A stretch of DNA of 62,928 bases from Cytophagales bacterium (GTDB lineage: Bacteria > Bacteroidota > Bacteroidia > Cytophagales > Microscillaceae). A model generated the notes under the pieces. It was not told where the DNA came from. It searched no databases and was given only the letters and a program-made list of their open reading frames with translations. Location of the stretch: assembly GCA_013297825.1 (NCBI GenBank), contig JAAFIN010000002.1, positions 1 to 62,928 of the forward strand, in the 5' to 3' direction. Positions 57,522-62,928 of the stretch are shown piece by piece (the stretch's first letter is position 1; each line of letters begins with the position of its first letter). A program made the position numbers and the translations under genes.

Positions 57522-57875
57522 GATATACTTCGTAAAAAATGGTCAGGAGTTAGGTATTTCTGAAAGGCAAATTTTTTATTAAAATGTTTTTTTCCACAAA
57601 AATAAATGTAATTTATCTAAAAACTAATTTTTTTGAAAAAAATAAACTTTAATATACACCAACCAAAAATATTTTTGTGTTTTTTACTGAAAATTCATCT
57701 TTTTTTCTAATTTTTCAAAACTTTATTTGGAAAATTTGTTTTTATATTAAATAAGTCCTATTTTTACACAAAAAATTTATATAAATTCAAAAAGCCCAAA
57801 AAGGATTAAAAGTTCAAAAGGTTTAATTTAAACTTTGAACTTTTTGAACCTTGAACTTTAAACTTTTTAAACTAT
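57522..57875. other. Gene-free region before the acyl-CoA dehydrogenase gene
   Basis: A/T-rich DNA between divergent genes. It ends with AAGTTCAAAAGGTTTAATTT and TTTGAACTTTTTGAACCTTG words (57805-57868) directly before the start codon. They are inverted with respect to each other and can form a loose hairpin. No ORF is supported. Confidence 0.65.
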
Positions 57876-59024
57876 ATGTTAGATATTTTAGAAAATCGCT
57901 TAGAAATCATTGAAGGAATTGCAGAAAGTACACGCAATTTCGCAGAAAAACATATTCTTCCTAATGTAATGACGTGGGACGAAGCCCAAACTTTCCCTGT
58001 GGATACTTTTAAGGAAATGGGTAAAATGGGACTTATGGGTATGCTTGTGCCTACGGAATATGGAGGCGAAGGTATGGGTTATAGAGAATATGTAACTGCT
58101 ATTGTAGAAATTTCAAAAATTGACCCTTCTATTGGGCTTTCAATGGCTGCACATAATTCGCTTTGTACCAATCATATTTTGATGTTTGGGAATGAAGAAC
58201 AAAAACAAAATTATCTTCCAAAACTCGCAACAGGCGAATGGATAGGTGCGTGGGGGCTTACAGAGCCAAATACAGGTTCTGACGCAGGAAATATGCGTAC
58301 TACTGCGGTAAAAGATGGTGAATATTGGGTAATAAATGGTGCAAAAAATTTTATTACACACGGAAAATCTGGTAATGTTGCGGTGGTAATTGTGCGTACA
58401 GGCGAAGTAGGTGATTCACACGGAATGACTGCTTTTATCATAGAAAAAGGCACAAAAGGATTTACAAGTGGCAAAAAAGAAAATAAACTTGGTATGCGTG
58501 CTTCTGAAACTGCGGAACTTATTTTTCAAGATTGCAGAATACACGAAAGTCAGGTTTTGGGCAAAATAGGTGATGGTTTTATCCAATCTATGAAAATATT
58601 AGATGGAGGACGTATTTCTATTGCAGCGTTGTCGTTGGGTGTGGCAAAAGGTGCTTATCATCACGCTTTGCAATATGCCAAAGAACGCAACCAATTTAAT
58701 CAACCTATTGCTAAATTTCAAGCAATTGGTTTTAAACTTGCTGATATGGCAACCGAAATTGAAGCCTCTGAATTGTTGATTTGGCAGGCTTGCGACCTCA
58801 AAGATGCCCACAAACCTGTTACCAAACAATCTGCAATGGCGAAATATTATGCCTCTGAGGTATGCGTAAAAGTAGCCAACGAAGCAGTACAAATATTTGG
58901 TGGTTATGGTTTTACAAAAGATTTTCCTGTGGAAAAATATTATCGTGATAGCAAACTTTGCACAATAGGAGAGGGGACTTCTGAAATTCAAAAACTTGTG
59001 ATTTCAAGAGAAATTTTAAAGTAA
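57876..59024 (+). CDS. Acyl-CoA dehydrogenase
   Basis: A 382-residue FAD acyl-CoA dehydrogenase of typical length. The N-terminal and middle parts contain MGLMGMLVPTEYGGEGMGY, SLCTNHILMFGNEEQKQNYLP, GAWGLTEPNTGSDAGNM and FITHGKSGNVAVVIV. The C-terminal region has ERNQFNQPIAKFQAIGFKLADM and the catalytic glutamate in LCTIGEGTSEIQKLVISREIL. It catalyses alpha-beta dehydrogenation of acyl-CoA with electrons passed to ETF. It resembles short or butyryl-chain enzymes, but chain length cannot be read from sequence alone. It ends in a terminator at 59121-59157. Confidence 0.95.
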   Translation: MLDILENRLEIIEGIAESTRNFAEKHILPNVMTWDEAQTFPVDTFKEMGKMGLMGMLVPTEYGGEGMGYREYVTAIVEISKIDPSIGLSMAAHNSLCTNHILMFGNEEQKQNYLPKLATGEWIGAWGLTEPNTGSDAGNMRTTAVKDGEYWVINGAKNFITHGKSGNVAVVIVRTGEVGDSHGMTAFIIEKGTKGFTSGKKENKLGMRASETAELIFQDCRIHESQVLGKIGDGFIQSMKILDGGRISIAALSLGVAKGAYHHALQYAKERNQFNQPIAKFQAIGFKLADMATEIEASELLIWQACDLKDAHKPVTKQSAMAKYYASEVCVKVANEAVQIFGGYGFTKDFPVEKYYRDSKLCTIGEGTSEIQKLVISREILK

Positions 59025-59105
59025 TGGTAAATTGTGAATGGTAAATTGTGAATGAAACAGCCATTTTTCAATGGTAAATTGTGAATGGTGAATGAAACAG
59101 CCAAA
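59025..59105. repeat. AATGGTAAATTGTGAATGAAACAGCC word run
   Basis: Three GGTAAATTGTGAATGG units and two AATGAAACAGCCA units follow the acyl-CoA dehydrogenase stop codon. Confidence 0.75.
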
Positions 59106-59120
59106 TACTTAAATAGAATA

Positions 59121-59157
59121 AAAAAAACCATTTTTTTTATAAAAATGGTTTTTTTTG
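59121..59157. terminator. Terminator between the acyl-CoA dehydrogenase gene and the convergent small gene
   Basis: AAAAAAACCATTTTT pairs with AAAAATGGTTTTTTTT. Almost the same hairpin occurs at 61221-61259. Confidence 0.75.
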
Positions 59158-59161
59158 TTTT

Positions 59162-59398
59162 TTAGCTTAAAACATATTCGTTTTTTGTATTTTTCAAAAG
59201 ATTTACTTCATCTTCAATACGAGAGAGGCGTTTTGCAAAATAATATTTAAAACTTTCTTGTGCCAAAGATTGTATTTCTCCATCTTGAATAGTATTTATA
59301 TAAGCGTTCATTTCTGCCAAAATAGGCGAAATTTCGGTTTCACCATCTGCATTATCCAAACGATAAAAGAAAGCCTGCATTTTTTGTTCGTAATTCAT
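59162..59398 (-). CDS. Small hypothetical protein
   Basis: A 78-residue, largely helical, acidic protein (MNYEQKMQAFFYRLDN, ILAEMNAYINTIQDGE, AQESFKYYFAKRLSRIEDEVNLLKN). It begins 2 bases after the stop codon of the 59-residue gene upstream and ends near a terminator, so the two form a small operon. The final helix could form a coiled coil. I do not recognise a family. Confidence 0.6.
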   Translation of the reverse strand: MNYEQKMQAFFYRLDNADGETEISPILAEMNAYINTIQDGEIQSLAQESFKYYFAKRLSRIEDEVNLLKNTKNEYVLS

Positions 59399-59400
59399 AT

Positions 59401-59580
59401 TTATTCAATGGTTTTATTTTTAATTTTGTTAATTTCTTCTTGTATTTTAAGGATTTTATCCAAATAAAAAGTTGTTTCTGTATATGATAATTTTAGAACT
59501 TGAATTTGTAAAATGATTTTTATGTTGTTTAAATCACTTTCTTTCAACATTATCAATAATTGCTTTTCTCTGTCTGTCAT
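59401..59580 (-). CDS. Very small hypothetical protein
   Basis: A 59-residue ORF from the ATG at 59580 to the TAA at 59401. It starts MTDREKQLLIMLKESDLNN, is lysine/glutamate-rich and helical throughout, and ends KIQEEINKIKNKTIE. It is preceded by a good Bacteroidota promoter (59614-59646) and is followed after 2 bases by the next gene. This supports it being real. Function unknown. Confidence 0.6.
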   Translation of the reverse strand: MTDREKQLLIMLKESDLNNIKIILQIQVLKLSYTETTFYLDKILKIQEEINKIKNKTIE

Positions 59581-59613
59581 TTTTTATATAAATTTTATTT
59601 TTAATATTTTAGT

Positions 59614-59646
59614 GCAAATATAAAAAATACAAACCATATTCAAAAA
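59614..59646 (-). promoter_or_regulatory. Bacteroidota-type promoter of the two small genes
   Basis: On the minus strand TTTTTG (59641-59646) and TATATTTG (about 59615-59622) are separated by 18 bases, close to the -33/-7 consensus. It lies 34 bases before the ATG of the 59-residue gene. Confidence 0.5.
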
Positions 59647-59742
59647 TATTAGCCTTATTGCTTTTACTTAAACATCAGATTTTAAAAACAATATACTTCA
59701 AAGACAAGTTGTAACGCTAAAATACCTTAAAACAATAAAATT

Positions 59743-60627
59743 ATGAACATAGATTTGGACATAGAATATTACAAAGAGCAACTACAAGCAAAAGAAGATA
59801 TGTTGGCAAGAACTACCAATTATTTGATAGAAACACAAAATGATTTGGAAGAAAAAAATAAGAAAATATCAGAATTATACAAAGATACTTTGGACAGCAT
59901 TGATGTAGCCCAACATATTCAAGAATCCTTATTGCCTGATGTCAATATTCTAAAATCATATTTCAAAAATGCAGCTTATTTTATCAAACAAAAAGCACTT
60001 GTAGGAGGTGATACTATTTTCATAAAAAACAACAATGAAGGCGTACAATTTGGGCTTTTAGATGCAACAGGACACGGTATTCCTGCTGCAATGTTGAGTA
60101 TATCTTGTACTTTGTTGTTGAGAGAATTGTCATCTTCGGTTGAACTCAAAGACCCCAAATCTTTGTTAAATCTTTTAGATTATCAATTAGAAAAAGCCTT
60201 TGATATTGATAATAAATTGTCAGTTGCACAAGCAGAAGGTATTATTTTGGGCTATTGTTCCAAAGATAACACCCTTAATTATTGTTCAGCCAAAGGAAAA
60301 GGTTTTTTGGTGTCAAAATCTGGGGAAATTGTGGAATTAGCATCTATCAAAAAATCTTTGGGTGATTTGAACAAAGTAAAACTTTATAACATATCTATTG
60401 ACTTGGAAGAAGTCCAAAAACTTATTATATATTCAGACGGATTGACTGACCAATTTGGCGGTGAAAATGATACAAGATTTACCAAAAAAAGGTTCAAAAA
60501 CCTTATAACAGAGCATTTTGATAAAGATGCAGAAACATTTGCCAACATTATCGCACAAGAATATCAAACTTGGCGTGATGATACAGCACAGACAGATGAC
60601 ATTTCTTTTATAATTATTGACTTTTAA
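59743..60627 (+). CDS. Cytosolic SpoIIE/PP2C-type phosphatase
   Basis: A 294-residue phosphatase. A coiled coil (about residues 5-55, YKEQLQAKEDMLARTTNYL, then LEEKNKKISELYKDTL) ends in the junction motif SIDVAQHIQESLLP. The SpoIIE domain has LLDATGHGIPAAMLSIS, IIYSDGLTDQFGGEND and TAQTDDISFIII. The aspartates for two metal ions are conserved, but the usual VSGDFYW segment reads LVGGDTIFIKN, with the Asp kept. Compared with the paralogue at 8028 it has no membrane sensor. It likely receives its signal through a partner protein. It is followed after 12 bases by a partner gene. Confidence 0.87.
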   Translation: MNIDLDIEYYKEQLQAKEDMLARTTNYLIETQNDLEEKNKKISELYKDTLDSIDVAQHIQESLLPDVNILKSYFKNAAYFIKQKALVGGDTIFIKNNNEGVQFGLLDATGHGIPAAMLSISCTLLLRELSSSVELKDPKSLLNLLDYQLEKAFDIDNKLSVAQAEGIILGYCSKDNTLNYCSAKGKGFLVSKSGEIVELASIKKSLGDLNKVKLYNISIDLEEVQKLIIYSDGLTDQFGGENDTRFTKKRFKNLITEHFDKDAETFANIIAQEYQTWRDDTAQTDDISFIIIDF

Positions 60628-60639
60628 ATATTTTTTTCA

Positions 60640-61083
60640 ATGAAAATCCTCAATTTTGAGTTTGACCTTGTTCATCAAAATCCTTACGCCTCCTTATATT
60701 ATAATGAGGAATTCCAACTTGCTATTTGCAAAGCTGACCAAGATTATATTCCGATAGCACATTTCAAATCCACATTTCTGTTTGTTTCAGAAATGATAAA
60801 AACTAAGCCTATCAAACATTTTGCTTTTGATAAAAGAAACCTTCGCACTTTTCATCAGCCAAGTATGGAATGGTATTTTGCGGTATGGAAGCCAGAAGTA
60901 AAAACTGAAGGTCTTATTCATCATTATAAAATCCTACCTTCCGAACCTTGGTTTGCAAAATCAGTGCAAGCAGGCAAACACGAGATTTTTCAAAAATATG
61001 GCGAGGACATTGTAGAAGGTATTACAATTACTTATGTTAATACTTTGGAAGATGTATTGGAAACTATACAAAAAACAAATTAA
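60640..61083 (+). CDS. Hypothetical partner protein of the SpoIIE phosphatase
   Basis: A 147-residue protein. It has alternating strand/helix pattern (ILNFEFDLVHQNPYASLYYN, FQLAICKADQDYIPIAHFKS, FLFVSEMIKTKPIKHFAFDK, TFHQPSMEWYFAVWKP, DIVEGITITYVNTLEDVLETI) compatible with a SpoIIAA/STAS-like alpha-beta fold. There is no standard STAS phospho-serine motif that I can see. Its start lies 12 bases after the phosphatase stop codon, so the two are co-transcribed. It could be the phosphatase's substrate or regulator. That is an inference from position. Confidence 0.65.
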   Translation: MKILNFEFDLVHQNPYASLYYNEEFQLAICKADQDYIPIAHFKSTFLFVSEMIKTKPIKHFAFDKRNLRTFHQPSMEWYFAVWKPEVKTEGLIHHYKILPSEPWFAKSVQAGKHEIFQKYGEDIVEGITITYVNTLEDVLETIQKTN

Positions 61084-61332
61084 ATGTACTACACTGGGAA
61101 CTGCGAAAACGACAAATTTTAATAGATAAAAAGGGGGCATATCTCCATAAGCCACGATAAAGACCTTTTTTGATATAAAATTTATTTTTTATACTTTTCG
61201 TAGTCTTTAGCAAATAGAATAAAAAAAACCATTTTTTTTATTAAAAATGGTTTTTTTTTGTTTTGCTAAAAACTTCACTAAAAAATAATTTTTGTATTTT
61301 GGTTGTTTTCCTTACCGCTTTTTCCTTTCTCC
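61084..61332. other. Gene-free region before the MATE gene
   Basis: After a CATATCTCCATAAGCC stretch it holds a terminator hairpin (61221-61259) and CTTACCGCTTTTTCC/TTTCTCCTTACCCC words next to the MATE stop codon. No ORF is supported. Confidence 0.6.
61221..61259. terminator. Terminator between the phosphatase operon and the MATE gene
   Basis: AAAAAAAACCATTTTT pairs with AAAAATGGTTTTTTTTT, suitable for both convergent transcripts. Confidence 0.8.
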
Positions 61333-62694
61333 TTACCCCTTTTTTCCCTCCACAATCCAAAAAAAGCGAATTGATAAAAACACCGCAGACACCAACAAGC
61401 CCAACGAAAGCCCATACCAAACGCCATTGGTACCCAAGTTAAACATTATTCCTAAAACATAACTCGCAGGAACGCCCACCACCCAATACGCAAAAAGCGT
61501 AATCGCAGTAGGAATATTGGCATCTTCCAATCCCCTCAAAATACCCAACGAAACCGCTTGTATGCCATCAGCAAGCTGAAAAACGCCAGCAATGAGCATT
61601 AAATTGATAGCAATAATGGTTACATTTACATCATCAGTATAACACGACACCAACCAATCACCAAATAATACAAAGCTAATTCCTGCCATTGTCATAAAAC
61701 CAAAACCTAACGCAAGGGCAATCGCACCAAATTTTTTAGCTTTTTGGTTGTCTTTTTCCCCCAAAGCATTGCCAACTTTTATGCCTCCTGCGTGTGCTAC
61801 GCCTGTTACCATCATATAGGTAATACTTGCGAGATTGATAGCAACATTGTGTGCTGCCAAAGGATATTTGCCCAACCAACCCACAATCATTGCACAAAAA
61901 GAAAATGCACCTACTTCAAAGAAAAATTGACTTCCAGCAGGCAAGCCTAATTTCCATATTTTGAAGTAATGTTCAGGGTAAAAAGCAGAAAGATTTATTT
62001 TTTTGGTATAAATTTTAAAACTTTTGTCGGTAAATACATAATAAAAAATATACCCAAACATCAACCATCTTGTTATGACAGTTGCGTAACCTGCCCCATC
62101 TAAGCCCAATGTTGGCATACCCATTTTTCCAAATATCAAAACCCAATTTAAAAAAACATTTAATAAAAGCCCTCCAAATGTGATATACATTCCTACTTTG
62201 GTTAATGAAAGCCCATCAGTAAAACTTTTTAGTGCCAAAAACATATACAAAGGCAATACGCCTGTAATCATTATCCAAAAATAAGAAACAGACATTCTTT
62301 CTATTTCTTTGGGTTGTTCAAATAATGGAAAACAAAGGTTTAAACTTACCATTATCAATATTGTGCCTATGCTTGACCACACATTCACACGCAAAGAACT
62401 TACAAGGGTTTTGGTGCAATCTTCGTGATTTTGTTGGCTGTGTGCATTAGCAATCAAAGGCGAAATAACCGCATTTATCCCAATGCCAATACAAGCCACC
62501 CAAAAATAAAGTGAGTTAATAATTCCTGAACTTGCAAGTTCATTTGCCCCAACTTTTCCCACCATCATTGTATCAGCAGTCCCCATTAAGATAAGTCCAA
62601 GTTGTGCAATAATAATAGGGTAAGTAAGTACCAGCGTGTCCCAAATATCAAATTTGAGGTATTTCCAAGCATAAATATTCGTTTGTTGTTTCAT
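61333..62694 (-). CDS. MATE family multidrug efflux transporter
   Basis: A 453-residue membrane protein with about twelve helices. It matches the MATE/NorM type by YPIIIAQLGLILMGTADTMMVGKVG at TM1, NAVISPLIANAHSQQNHEDC near TM2, ALKSFTDGLSLTKVGMYITF and LGLPAGSQFFFEVGAFSFCAMIVGWLG in the second half. It exports drugs or metabolites in exchange for Na+ or H+. No regulator is adjacent. It has a -7 box upstream and the repeat/terminator block at the window end. Confidence 0.93.
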   Translation of the reverse strand: MKQQTNIYAWKYLKFDIWDTLVLTYPIIIAQLGLILMGTADTMMVGKVGANELASSGIINSLYFWVACIGIGINAVISPLIANAHSQQNHEDCTKTLVSSLRVNVWSSIGTILIMVSLNLCFPLFEQPKEIERMSVSYFWIMITGVLPLYMFLALKSFTDGLSLTKVGMYITFGGLLLNVFLNWVLIFGKMGMPTLGLDGAGYATVITRWLMFGYIFYYVFTDKSFKIYTKKINLSAFYPEHYFKIWKLGLPAGSQFFFEVGAFSFCAMIVGWLGKYPLAAHNVAINLASITYMMVTGVAHAGGIKVGNALGEKDNQKAKKFGAIALALGFGFMTMAGISFVLFGDWLVSCYTDDVNVTIIAINLMLIAGVFQLADGIQAVSLGILRGLEDANIPTAITLFAYWVVGVPASYVLGIMFNLGTNGVWYGLSLGLLVSAVFLSIRFFWIVEGKKG

Positions 62695-62724
62695 ATTTTT
62701 CGTTTTTTTACATAAAAAAATCTT

Positions 62725-62733
62725 GCAAAGATA
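62725..62733 (-). promoter_or_regulatory. Putative -7 box TATCTTTGC for the MATE gene
   Basis: On the minus strand TATCTTTGC lies 31 bases before the MATE ATG. The -33 region falls in a TTTAAGGTTTAAAG repeat. Confidence 0.4.
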
Positions 62734-62740
62734 CGAAAAA

Positions 62741-62928
62741 AAAGTTTAAGGTTTAAAGTTCAAGGTTTAAGGTTTTTAAAACCTTATAGGTTTGATTACC
62801 AAAAAAAAACACTTTCTAACCTAATAGAAAGTGTTTTTTTGTAAGTTCAAGGTTTAAAATTCAATAAAATCTTGTTAATCCTTAAATCCTGTAAATCCTG
62901 CTTCAGACTTTGGCTGTTACCTTATCAA
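62741..62928 (+). repeat. Modular word-repeat block at the window end
   Basis: TTTAAGGTTTAAAGTTCAAGG words, a truncated AAGGTTTTTAAAACCTTATAGG palindrome (62771-62793), a terminator (62801-62840), a GTTCAAGGTTTAAAATTCAA word run, then AATCTTGTTAATCC and AAATCCTG words and TTCAGACTTTGGCTGTTACC. Confidence 0.8.
62801..62840. terminator. Terminator hairpin at the window end
   Basis: AAAAAACACTTTCTA pairs with TAGAAAGTGTTTTTTT around a 6-nt loop. The gene it serves is beyond the window on the right, or it ends read-through from elsewhere. Confidence 0.7.

Overview
The window is A+T-rich chromosomal DNA from a member of the Bacteroidota, most likely a Cytophagales-type organism. This is inferred from several features: a type IX secretion (type B) C-terminal sorting domain, DUF4476 and DUF2480 proteins, SpoIIE phosphatases with coiled-coil linkers, an OmpA protein with thrombospondin type 3 repeats, promoter boxes of the TAnnTTTG type, and a DnaE fused to a proofreading exonuclease. 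I see no rRNA, tRNA, CRISPR array, prophage or complete insertion sequence. Almost every gene is an intact, standard-code ORF.

Layout. 1-4 kb (minus): 3'-truncated exonuclease-DnaE fusion, pterin dehydratase, dxr. 4-11 kb (plus): small lipoprotein, leucyl aminopeptidase, DUF4476 protein, sensor-linked SpoIIE phosphatase, secreted LRR protein. 11-13 kb (minus): M28 peptidase and a small membrane protein. 13-16 kb: ornithine aminotransferase (plus) convergent with sufS (minus). 16-19 kb (minus): macrodomain protein, AAA ATPase and TOPRIM-like protein, a candidate defence-type cassette, plus a secreted protein. 19-29 kb (minus): crtI, Rpn/PD-(D/E)XK protein, accD, class I FBP aldolase, T9SS-sorted PKD protein, PIG-L deacetylase. 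29-36 kb: miaA, DCC-type protein, pdxA, OmpA/TSP3 protein, an orphan mutA. 36-45 kb: CruF-like carotenoid gene, then a minus-strand heavy-metal RND efflux locus (CusA/CzcA, TolC, adaptor) preceded by a His-rich protein and an outer-membrane protein. 45-56 kb (plus): very large alpha-2-macroglobulin, cytosolic LRR protein, DUF5672 protein, small membrane protein, family 4 glycosyltransferase. 56-63 kb: DUF2480 protein, membrane protein, acyl-CoA dehydrogenase, two very small genes, a second SpoIIE phosphatase with a partner gene, MATE transporter.

The most unusual feature is the intergenic DNA. It is built from several families of short repeats: perfect foldback palindromes, hairpins whose core is constant but whose arms differ from copy to copy while remaining perfectly self-complementary, and modular word-like repeats (GGTTCAAAG words, AAATCCTG words, GGCTGTTTCATT, CATAATTCATAATTCA) in a recurring order. 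Several repeats lie inside genes in frame and appear as extra peptide in CusA, TolC, an M28 peptidase, MiaA and a lipoprotein signal peptide, much as Rickettsia palindromic elements do.

Functionally the window is mainly housekeeping (replication, isoprenoid, fatty-acid, Fe-S, B6, tRNA modification) with an envelope and secretion component. The likeliest under-described systems are the macro-ATPase-TOPRIM cluster and the repeat elements.
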